Shown here piece after piece: positions 1 to 6,391 of a stretch of 17,351 nt of DNA; within the stretch, counting starts at the first letter, position 1, and every line of letters begins with the position of its first letter. The position numbers and the translations under genes are program-made. Below the pieces are notes generated by a model. The model had not been told where the DNA came from and did no database searches. It worked only from the letters and a program-made list of their open reading frames with translations. Origin of the DNA: Lachnospiraceae bacterium (lineage in GTDB: Bacteria; Bacillota; Clostridia; Lachnospirales; Lachnospiraceae); the NCBI GenBank assembly GCA_014804285.1, contig JAAVAA010000084.1:1-17351 (forward strand), written 5' to 3'.

Positions 1-1017
1 CTTCTCCCGTATTCTGCATACAATCTGCCATATAAGCATAAATAACCCTGCACACCATATGACTATAACTGGTAAAGCAAGCTGTCCGAAATAATATCCG
101 GAAAGAAGCAGAAGAAATTCCCCAAGCCTTTTTACAAATCCGGTTCTTGACTCACTCTGAATGTAGGGTGTGTCCAGCATATATTCCATTCCCCTTTTAA
201 CTGCCGCAAAAGGAGACTTCAATATCATGTTTACATGAGAAAGTCCATAATAGATCCCTGTCTCATCCTTTATCAAAAGATTTGATCCGATTGCCAGCCA
301 GATAACACCATATAATAAAACCGTAAGCGCTGCCGCTGCCAGCGAGGCTGCCACCAGCTTAAGAAGCCTTGCCCCAGCAAATGTTCTGAAAAAAGATATA
401 TTTCTGCTTTTGCTTTCCGCTATGCCCGAGAGCAGCAAATAGCACCCTCCTGCCAGACACAGCGGCAAAACCCAGTACACATCACTGCTCACTGTATAGA
501 GTCCAAGTGTCAGCGAAAGTACATAAATGAAATAATACTTTTTACCGCACTCCTTCTTTGTACAGATTTCCATCATGCTGAGAAATGCTGTCAAAAAACA
601 GGTAATTCCCAAGGTATATCCTCTTCCCTGAACAGCCATCTGATTGACCAGATTCATAGATAAATACAAGATCACCACAGATAATGGCCATAAACCACCC
701 ATCCATTTTGAAGCAATTCTGTATAATAAATACAAATTAGCCATTGCACACAAATAGGATACGCCTCTCAGTCCTATGTAGGAATTTCCAAACAAATCAA
801 GTATCGCTGACAAAACGGAATATCCTACATGATTATTGGGTAGCGGCCAGTGAATCCCTGCATAAACCGGACCTTTACTGATAAAGCAATAATATGTATA
901 TAACTCATCATACCATGGGGTCAGGGCAAACAGCCTCCATCCGTAATAAACTGCCATTCCCACAAATATAAGCCAAAATGCCGCATCTTCCCATGAAAAT
1001 TTTTTATCCAATTTCAT
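1..1017 (-). CDS. Polytopic membrane protein, GT-C/GT39-like glycosyltransferase (partial, C-terminus missing)
   Basis: A reading frame open from an ATG at 1017 down to base 1 gives 339 codons with no stop, so the C-terminus lies outside the window. The protein begins MKLDKKFSWEDAAFWLIFVG and is strongly hydrophobic, with many predicted membrane segments. After the first segment comes WYDELYTYYCF and then PLPNNHVGYSVL. An acidic residue in the first outer loop followed by a short polar motif before the next helices is typical of GT-C enzymes (GT39/PMT, ArnT-like), which move sugars from lipid-linked donors outside the membrane. The start overlaps the end of leuB by 14 bases and has no strong ribosome binding site, suggesting translational coupling. 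The family call is by resemblance only; the substrate is unknown, and a non-catalytic membrane protein is possible. Confidence 0.7.
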   Translation of the reverse strand, partial: MKLDKKFSWEDAAFWLIFVGMAVYYGWRLFALTPWYDELYTYYCFISKGPVYAGIHWPLPNNHVGYSVLSAILDLFGNSYIGLRGVSYLCAMANLYLLYRIASKWMGGLWPLSVVILYLSMNLVNQMAVQGRGYTLGITCFLTAFLSMMEICTKKECGKKYYFIYVLSLTLGLYTVSSDVYWVLPLCLAGGCYLLLSGIAESKSRNISFFRTFAGARLLKLVAASLAAAALTVLLYGVIWLAIGSNLLIKDETGIYYGLSHVNMILKSPFAAVKRGMEYMLDTPYIQSESRTGFVKRLGEFLLLLSGYYFGQLALPVIVIWCAGLFMLIWQIVCRIREK

Positions 1018-2089
1018 CTGCTAATAAATCACCCATTTCCACACAGCCGACTTTTGTACATCCTTCTGACATAATATCCACCGTACGATATCCCTTTTTC
1101 AGAACATTCTTTACTGCCGCTTCCATTGCAGCAGCCTCCTTATCCAGATCAAAGGAATACTTCAGCATCATCGCCGCCGACAATACGGTGGCAATGGGAT
1201 TTGCAATTCCTTTTCCTGCAATATCCGGTGCCGAACCATGGCTTGGCTCGTAAAGACCAAATTTGCTGTCATTTAATGATGCCGATGCCAGCATTCCGAT
1301 AGAACCGGTTACCATACTTGCCTCATCAGATAAAATATCGCCAAACATATTTTCCGTCAGGATTACATCAAACTGCGCCGGGTCTTTTACAAGCTGCATA
1401 GCGCAATTGTCAACCAACATATGCTCTAAGGTAACCTCCGGATAATCCGCCGCAACCTCTTCAACAACCTTCCGCCATAATCTGGAGGAATCCAATACAT
1501 TAGCTTTATCCACGCTTGTCACCTTTTTCCTGCGCTTCATGGCAATATCAAACCCTTTCTTCGCCACCCTGCGGATCTCATTTTCATCATAAGATAAAGT
1601 ATCCACAGCCTTCCTTATACCATTTTCTTCTGTTGTATAGCGTTCTCCAAAATAAAGACCGCCTGTAAGTTCCCGCATAATCAGCATATCAAAACCGTTT
1701 TCGCTGATATCCTTCCTAAGCGGACATGCATCTGAAAGCTCCTCATAGAGTACTGCCGGGCGTAAGTTTGCAAACAAATTCAATGCCTTTCGGATCGCCA
1801 AAAGTCCTGCTTCCGGTCTTAAATTCGGTGCCAGCTTATACCAGGGGGAAGTTGTGGTATCTCCACCAATTGATCCCATTAAAACCGCATCCGCAGCTTT
1901 TGCAGTTTCTACTGCCTCATCGGTAAGCGGAACGCCGTGAACATCAATGGATGCTCCTCCCATCAGTATATCTGTATAAATCATTTCATGTCCATATACG
2001 GAAGCAACTTTATTTAGCACCTTTTTGGCCTCTGTTACAATCTCCGGTCCGATCCCGTCTCCGGGTATACAAACAATATTCAGTTTCAT
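1004..2089 (-). CDS. leuB: 3-isopropylmalate dehydrogenase
   Basis: LeuB oxidatively decarboxylates 3-isopropylmalate to 2-oxoisocaproate with NAD+, the third committed step of leucine synthesis, in the cytosol. The 361-residue protein has the normal family length and begins MKLNIVCIPGDGIGPEIV, with the dinucleotide-enzyme GDGIGPE motif. Further hallmarks are an LRPEAGLLAIRK-type substrate loop, MRELTGGLYFGER, the metal-site stretch TENMFGDILSDEASMV and the NAD-binding GLYEPSHGSAPDIAGKGIANP near the C-terminus. Two adjacent ATG codons exist at 2092 and 2089. The second is chosen because the GGAG upstream is then seven bases away rather than four, and it gives the usual MKLNI start. No leuA, leuC or leuD is visible nearby. 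A terminator lies upstream, so leuB needs its own promoter, but no consensus one is evident. Isocitrate or tartrate dehydrogenase is less likely on these motifs. Confidence 0.95.
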   Translation of the reverse strand: MKLNIVCIPGDGIGPEIVTEAKKVLNKVASVYGHEMIYTDILMGGASIDVHGVPLTDEAVETAKAADAVLMGSIGGDTTTSPWYKLAPNLRPEAGLLAIRKALNLFANLRPAVLYEELSDACPLRKDISENGFDMLIMRELTGGLYFGERYTTEENGIRKAVDTLSYDENEIRRVAKKGFDIAMKRRKKVTSVDKANVLDSSRLWRKVVEEVAADYPEVTLEHMLVDNCAMQLVKDPAQFDVILTENMFGDILSDEASMVTGSIGMLASASLNDSKFGLYEPSHGSAPDIAGKGIANPIATVLSAAMMLKYSFDLDKEAAAMEAAVKNVLKKGYRTVDIMSEGCTKVGCVEMGDLLADEIG

Positions 2090-2140
2090 CATATATCTCC
2101 TTTTCTTTTATCTTTCATTTAAAACTTCACAGAATTACGG

Positions 2141-2172
2141 AAAAAATAAGGCGCAGGATAAACTGCGCCTTA
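2141..2172 (-). terminator. Intrinsic terminator after yajC
   Basis: A perfect 10-bp stem (TAAGGCGCAG paired with CTGCGCCTTA) encloses a 6-base loop. On the minus strand it is followed at once by six T residues (2146-2141). It sits 14 bases past the yajC stop and before leuB, so it should end the leftward tgt-yajC transcript and insulate leuB. Confidence 0.9.
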
Positions 2173-2185
2173 CTTCTGGTAAATT

Positions 2186-2500
2186 TTATTCTGCATCTGC
2201 CTTTTCTACCTGAGCAATGGCTGTTTTCTGCATAGGAATACGGCAATTTTTGTTATTACCAAATTCTACAATTACCGTGTCATCCGTAATATCTATGACA
2301 ATCCCGTAAAAACCACTGTTTGTAAGAATGCAGTCTCCCACCTCAAGTGTCGATAACATAGCTGCCATTTTCTTCTGTTCTTTCTTTTGCGGACGAATCA
2401 TAAAGAAATAAACAAATGCAAAAATAAGTACCAGATATACAACCATAATGATACCGCCGCCTGCTGCAGCTCCTGCCTCTTCTGACAATAAAATACCCAT
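2186..2500 (-). CDS. yajC: Preprotein translocase accessory subunit YajC
   Basis: YajC is a small single-pass membrane protein that associates with SecDF-type components of the Sec translocon. This copy is 104 residues, the usual length. A short acidic and glycine-rich outer segment precedes one membrane helix at about residues 17-36, followed by the family hallmark FFMIRPQKKEQKK and a small beta-rich cytosolic domain containing LEVGDCILTNSGFYGIV. The ATG at 2500 is preceded by an AGGAGG ribosome binding site. The gene follows tgt by 94 bases, the classic tgt-yajC order in bacteria, but secD and secF do not follow; a terminator and leuB come next. A promoter within the 94-base gap suggests it can be transcribed independently of tgt. 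Confidence 0.93.
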   Translation of the reverse strand: MGILLSEEAGAAAGGGIIMVVYLVLIFAFVYFFMIRPQKKEQKKMAAMLSTLEVGDCILTNSGFYGIVIDITDDTVIVEFGNNKNCRIPMQKTAIAQVEKADAE

Positions 2501-2549
2501 TATAATGTTTCCTCCTGATTTGTTTCAGCCTTCTGCCGAGTCTAACAAA

Positions 2550-2578
2550 TATAATACACAATTACTTTGTCAAAGACA
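2550..2578 (-). promoter_or_regulatory. Putative sigma-A promoter for yajC
   Basis: On the minus strand, TTGTCT (-35) is separated by 17 bases from TATTAT (-10), roughly 50 bases before the yajC start. The surrounding core TTGTGTATTATATT (2561-2548) is identical to that in front of the M15 peptidase gene. An overlapping TTGACA could act as an alternative -35. This is a sequence-only prediction. Confidence 0.5.
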
Positions 2579-2594
2579 AGCCTTTTTCGGATTT

Positions 2595-3725
2595 TTATCT
2601 CCCGCTCAGCATCCCCTCAAGCTTTCTCTTTTTGTATGCAGCAAATTCTCCCCTGTCCAGAGCATCTCTGATTTCTTCCATCATCGTGTTATAAAAATAT
2701 AAATTATGAAGCACACAAAGCCTCATTCCAAGCATTTCCTTTGCCTTCAGAAGATGCCGGATATATGCACGGGAGTATCTTCTACACGCCGGACAGGAAC
2801 ACCCTTCTTCAATGGGGCGCTGATCCAGCTCATATTGCGCGTTAAACAAATTAATCTTGCCGTGATTGGTGTACAAATGTCCATGGCGTCCATTCCTGCT
2901 GGGATATACGCAATCAAAAAAGTCCACTCCGCGCTCCACACCCTCCAAAATATTGGCAGGCGTTCCAACCCCCATCAGATAAGTCGGTTTGTTAGCAGGA
3001 AGATGAGGAACTGTTTCATCCAGAATATAATACATCTCTTCATGACTTTCTCCCACTGCAAGACCGCCAACTGCATACCCATCCAGCTCCATCTCCGCAA
3101 TCCTCTTTGCATGCTCAATACGAATGTCCGCGTAAACTGCCCCCTGATTTATACCGAATAAAAGCTGATTTTTATTGATTGTATCTTCAAGTCCATTTAG
3201 ACGCTTCATTTCCTTTTGGCAGCGTTGCAGCCATCTGGTTGTTCTCTCTACGGAAGCCTGCACATAAGCACGGTCAGCCAGACTTGGAGCACACTCATCA
3301 AATGCCATCGCTATGGTAGAGGCAAGATTTGATTGAATCTGCATACTCTCTTCCGGCCCCATAAAAATCTTCCGTCCATCAATATGAGAATTAAAATATA
3401 CACCTTCTTCTTTGATCTTCCGAAGTCCGGCAAGAGAAAACACCTGAAAGCCTCCGGAATCTGTTAGGATTGGTTTGTTCCATGACATGAACTTATGAAG
3501 TCCGCCAAGCTGTTTGATGATCTGATCTCCCGGTCTCACATGGAGATGATAAGTATTAGAAAGTTCTACCTGTGTATGGATCTGTTCCAAATCCTCTGTG
3601 GAAACAGCTCCCTTAATTGCAGCCACCGTTCCCACATTCATAAAGACCGGCGTCTGTATATTTCCGTGAACGGTTGTAAATTCTCCTCTTTTCGCTCTTC
3701 CTTCCTGTTTTAACAACCGGTACAT
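2595..3725 (-). CDS. tgt: tRNA-guanine(34) transglycosylase (queuine tRNA-ribosyltransferase)
   Basis: Tgt exchanges guanine-34 in GUN anticodons for the queuosine precursor preQ1. The 376-residue protein matches bacterial Tgt in length and order: TDSGGFQVFSL around D89, MAFDECAPS around D143, GGLAVGE near 220, and DCVYPSRNGRHGHLYT holding the likely nucleophile D271. Zinc ligands are C309, C311, C314 and H340 (CSCPAC through VLHN). The only departure seen is Ser instead of the common Thr in the DCVxPTR motif, a conservative change. An AAAGGA ribosome binding site precedes the ATG at 3725. The gene lies 44 bases after the M15 peptidase gene on the same strand with no terminator between, so it is probably co-transcribed with it, and it leads into yajC. 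No queA is visible in the window. Confidence 0.96.
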   Translation of the reverse strand: MYRLLKQEGRAKRGEFTTVHGNIQTPVFMNVGTVAAIKGAVSTEDLEQIHTQVELSNTYHLHVRPGDQIIKQLGGLHKFMSWNKPILTDSGGFQVFSLAGLRKIKEEGVYFNSHIDGRKIFMGPEESMQIQSNLASTIAMAFDECAPSLADRAYVQASVERTTRWLQRCQKEMKRLNGLEDTINKNQLLFGINQGAVYADIRIEHAKRIAEMELDGYAVGGLAVGESHEEMYYILDETVPHLPANKPTYLMGVGTPANILEGVERGVDFFDCVYPSRNGRHGHLYTNHGKINLFNAQYELDQRPIEEGCSCPACRRYSRAYIRHLLKAKEMLGMRLCVLHNLYFYNTMMEEIRDALDRGEFAAYKKRKLEGMLSGR

Positions 3726-3769
3726 TTATCTTCGTTCCTTTCTCTGCTGTCGATTCATGCTGTCAAAAA

Positions 3770-4864
3770 CTACATGTATTTGTCCCAGAATTCTTCAAGA
3801 CAAATCCCTTCTCCCATAATAACAGCTGCCGCTTCCTTCCCCACGTAACGAAAATGCCATGGTTCAAATTCAATACTGGTTATATGCTCCTTTCCCTCCG
3901 GATAGCGTAAAATGAATCCATATTCGCTACAATGCTCCTTCAACCAGATACCGGCATCCGTATCCGCAAAGCCCTCATCCAGATCCTGATAGGTATCCGA
4001 TACCATATCAACAGCAAGTCCGATCTGATGTTCGCTTGCCCCCGGAACAGTAACCGTTTGTGAAGACAATGCATAGGCATCCATATAAGACATACCTCTT
4101 TCCATATACGCCTTGATCTTCCTATTAAACAGAACCTTCTGCCTGTTCATATCCCTATAAGGCGAACATATGCCCAGAATAATACCATCATTCTCATAAG
4201 CCGCCTGCATCATTGCCAGAAGATCCTCTATAATCCGCTCATCACACTGCATTTCTCCCTTAATGGTTTTAATCGGACCAAGTGTGAAAGCGTAATCTTC
4301 CGGAATTGGATGCTGTTTATTGATTAAAACAAGCTTCCAGTCATCTCCTGAGAACTCCGCCTCCTGCTCCTTATCATCCGCCTGCTCTTCCGCCTCCGGC
4401 AGCTCGGCGTCTTCGCTTTGAAGCATCTGCTGATCCTCACTTAAAATATCATCCAGTAGATATTTATCCGCATCTTCCAGTCCATAATGCTCTACATCCT
4501 CAAAACTTTCCAGCACATCTTCATCGTCCAGGATCTCGATATCATCATAAGATATCTGCTGCTCATTCGCAAAGGTAATATCCGAGTCAATCGTCACCGT
4601 CACTTCTTCTATTTTCTCTTCGCCGGATATAAACCCGTTTGCATCCTGAAATACCGGAAAAGCAAAGCTGTTTCCTACCATAAAGCAAAGCAGAATAAAT
4701 GCCGTACAGACAAACCGTTTGGTTCCCTTTCTGCAATATTCCCATATATGATGAAAAAGCATACAAACTGCCAGACCGACAATAGCAGGTCCTTTCAGCA
4801 ACCTGCTTCTCCGCCCCATATTGATAAAAAATTGTTTTGTCCTCTCGTGACGACTCCTTCTCAT
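3770..4864 (-). CDS. Membrane-anchored M15B (VanY/DacB-like) D-alanyl-D-alanine carboxypeptidase
   Basis: This is probably a zinc enzyme that trims the terminal D-Ala from peptidoglycan stem peptides outside the membrane. In the 364-residue form the C-terminal catalytic domain (about 175-364) carries SEHQIGLAVD, with zinc ligands H279 and D286, and EPWHFRYVG, with catalytic E334 and ligand H337. The N-terminus is basic and followed by two hydrophobic stretches at about 25-40 and 51-70, then a linker (82-175) that is about 40% Asp/Glu. The frame can be opened further upstream to 4924, but that codon lies upstream of the predicted -10 element, while the ATG at 4864 follows a GGGGGA ribosome binding site, so 4864 is preferred. 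It probably leads an operon with tgt. L,D- or D,D-dipeptidase activity cannot be excluded. Confidence 0.88.
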   Translation of the reverse strand: MRRSRHERTKQFFINMGRRSRLLKGPAIVGLAVCMLFHHIWEYCRKGTKRFVCTAFILLCFMVGNSFAFPVFQDANGFISGEEKIEEVTVTIDSDITFANEQQISYDDIEILDDEDVLESFEDVEHYGLEDADKYLLDDILSEDQQMLQSEDAELPEAEEQADDKEQEAEFSGDDWKLVLINKQHPIPEDYAFTLGPIKTIKGEMQCDERIIEDLLAMMQAAYENDGIILGICSPYRDMNRQKVLFNRKIKAYMERGMSYMDAYALSSQTVTVPGASEHQIGLAVDMVSDTYQDLDEGFADTDAGIWLKEHCSEYGFILRYPEGKEHITSIEFEPWHFRYVGKEAAAVIMGEGICLEEFWDKYM

Positions 4865-4904
4865 TTTTCCCCCAATGTATGTACAAAAAACTGATTTACA
4901 TAAT

Positions 4905-4933
4905 ATAATACACAAATAAATCATTTTCTACAA
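4905..4933 (-). promoter_or_regulatory. Putative sigma-A promoter for the M15 peptidase (and tgt)
   Basis: Minus-strand TTGTAG, a 17-base spacer and TATTAT lie about 40 bases upstream of the ATG at 4864. This position excludes the in-frame ATG at 4924 from the expected transcript. The -10 core TTGTGTATTATATT is identical to that before yajC. The -35 is weak (3 of 6). Confidence 0.5.
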
Positions 4934-4993
4934 TAGGTAATTTCTGTTTTTTTGCTGATTTTTGAACTTTTTTCAACTGTTTTTCTTTATTTC

Positions 4994-5022
4994 TTGCTAC
5001 TTTTTTCGATTTCGACTATAAT
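4994..5022 (+). promoter_or_regulatory. Putative sigma-A promoter for aroC
   Basis: TTGCTA (4994-4999, 4 of 6) is separated by 17 bases from a perfect TATAAT (5017-5022). The expected start point is near 5029, which would leave a leader of about 115 bases before aroC. Confidence 0.6.
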
Positions 5023-5143
5023 CTACCATAAAAGTTGATTGAGAAACGTTTTAAACGCGGAGCGATCGGCTTTTATAAAAATGTAAAACATATTCTTAAC
5101 TGTGAAAGCAGGTTTTGCAAAGCTGCGAAAGAGAGGATTATTT

Positions 5144-6247
5144 ATGGCAGGCTCAACATTCGGAACAATATTTAAGATCACCACCTGGGGGGAATCCCAC
5201 GGCAAAGCGCTTGGTGTCATCATCGATGGCTGTCCCGCCGGGCTATCCTTATGTGAAGAAGATATTCAAGTTTACCTTGACCGTCGAAAGCCCGGTCAAA
5301 GTTCTATATCCACTCCCCGAAAAGAATCCGATCAGGTGGAAATCCTTTCCGGCGTTTTTGAAGGTCGGACCACCGGAACTCCCATCTCTCTGCTTATCCG
5401 GAATACTTCCCAGAAGTCTTCCGATTACAGTGAGATTGCTTCCTATTACCGTCCCGGACACGCGGACTATACCTTCGATGCCAAATACGGATTTCGGGAT
5501 TATACCGGCGGAGGACGTTCTTCTGCGCGTGAAACCGCAGGCCGTGTGGCAGCAGGCGCCATTGCCTTAAAGCTTTTAAAAGAATTAGGAATTACTGTGA
5601 CTGCTTATACCAGATCCATCGGTCCAGTCAGTGCTGATCTGGAGCATTTTGACCGGAACGCCATTTACTCCACTGCCACTTGCATGCCTGATTCTGATGC
5701 TGACAGCCGTGCAACTGCCTATCTGAAAGAATGCATGATGAAAAAAGACTCCAGCGGCGGAGTCATTGAATGTATTACCACAGGACTTCCTGCAGGCATT
5801 GGTGATCCCGTCTTTGAAAAACTGGACGCCAATCTTGCCAAAGCCATTATGTCCATCGGTGCTGTAAAGGCTGTGGAAATCGGAGATGGGATCCAAGTGT
5901 CCACCGCTGTAGGTTCTGAAAATAATGACACTTTCTACTATGACGATGGCTCTGTTTCCAAAAGAACTAATCATGCAGGCGGCATTTTGGGCGGTATCAG
6001 TGATGGATCTGAATTGATCCTCCGTGCTCACATAAAACCCACCCCTTCCATTTTCTCCCCTCAGGAGACCATAAACAAAAATGGGGAAAATATAACCGTA
6101 GAAATCAAAGGACGTCACGATCCGGTGATCGTTCCCAGGGCTGTGGTAGTTGTGGAAGCCATGACCGCGCTTACGTTATTGGATGCCTGCATGTTGAATA
6201 TGACAGCAAGAGTTGATTATATGAAGGAATTCTATCATAACGTGTAG
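5144..6247 (+). CDS. aroC: Chorismate synthase
   Basis: AroC removes phosphate from 5-enolpyruvylshikimate-3-phosphate to form chorismate, the last shikimate-pathway step, and needs reduced FMN. The protein of 367 residues starts MAGSTFGTIFKITTWGESHG and shows the family signatures in order: GESHG (16-20), RRKPGQSS (48-54), RPGHADYT (103-110), GGGRSSARET (122-131), a central HAGGILGGISDG and C-terminal RHDPVIVPRAVVVVEAM. The frame extends upstream to an ATG at 5102, but the start at 5144 is chosen because a GAGAGG ribosome binding site lies seven bases before it and the family begins there. No other shikimate gene is adjacent. The gene appears to be a single-cistron unit, converging on the ABC permease gene with a large inverted repeat between them. 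Confidence 0.96.
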   Translation: MAGSTFGTIFKITTWGESHGKALGVIIDGCPAGLSLCEEDIQVYLDRRKPGQSSISTPRKESDQVEILSGVFEGRTTGTPISLLIRNTSQKSSDYSEIASYYRPGHADYTFDAKYGFRDYTGGGRSSARETAGRVAAGAIALKLLKELGITVTAYTRSIGPVSADLEHFDRNAIYSTATCMPDSDADSRATAYLKECMMKKDSSGGVIECITTGLPAGIGDPVFEKLDANLAKAIMSIGAVKAVEIGDGIQVSTAVGSENNDTFYYDDGSVSKRTNHAGGILGGISDGSELILRAHIKPTPSIFSPQETINKNGENITVEIKGRHDPVIVPRAVVVVEAMTALTLLDACMLNMTARVDYMKEFYHNV

Positions 6248-6266
6248 CTTTGATATGCATATGATA

Positions 6267-6364
6267 GACATCCGCTCAGATTAAAATAAATTCTTAAGGA
6301 ACCATTTCGCGAACGCTTTATCGAGCGTGGTGACGCAGGATTTATTTTAATCTGAGCGGATGTC
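6267..6364. repeat. Long inverted repeat with structured centre between convergent genes (MITE-like or RNA hairpin element)
   Basis: The arms 6267-6291 and 6340-6364 are perfect 25-bp reverse complements, beginning GACATCCGCTCAG on the left. As RNA the stem would extend three more pairs inward (one G-U). Outside the perfect arms, pairing resumes after a 3-base mismatch (6252-6263 against 6368-6379, with a few mismatches). The 48-base centre has its own stem, ACGCT-TTATCG-AGCGT (6313-6328). The element nearly fills the 144-base gap between the aroC and permease stops. No U-tract follows either end, so it is not a standard intrinsic terminator, though it may act on both convergent transcripts. 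A mobile palindromic repeat, terminator or processing site are all possible. Confidence 0.85.
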
Positions 6365-6391
6365 CTACATGCGCATCTTCCAACTAACCAT

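Larger units (their letters stand above)
4865..5143. other. Divergent intergenic region between the M15 peptidase gene and aroC
   Basis: This 279-base AT-rich gap holds a promoter for each flanking gene and an inverted repeat TTGAA-N5-TTCAA at 4962-4976, lying 17 bases before the aroC -35. The aroC leader is about 115 bases. I see no clear riboswitch, T-box, terminator or small coding gene in it. Confidence 0.6.

Noticed and set aside
2706..3161. 151-codon open frame on the plus strand inside tgt
   Set aside because: It is antisense to conserved tgt motifs, including the zinc site, and has low-complexity, unrecognisable translation.
4865..4924. N-terminal extension of the M15 peptidase from the ATG at 4924
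   Set aside because: That codon lies upstream of the predicted -10 box, and the ATG at 4864 has its own GGGGGA ribosome binding site.
5102..5143. 14-codon N-terminal extension of aroC
   Set aside because: Chorismate synthases begin near MAGSTFG, and GAGAGG is correctly spaced only for the start at 5144.
5585..6118. 177-codon open frame on the minus strand inside aroC
   Set aside because: It is fully antisense to a gene with intact family motifs, has no ribosome binding site, and its translation resembles no protein family.
6267..6364. The inverted repeat as an insertion-sequence remnant or a CRISPR repeat
   Set aside because: There is no transposase fragment between the arms, no clear target duplication, and only a single repeat pair with no spacer series.
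6265..6366. The inverted repeat as an ordinary intrinsic terminator
   Set aside because: The outer ends are followed by mixed sequence rather than a U-tract in either direction, and the loop of about 48 bases is far too large.
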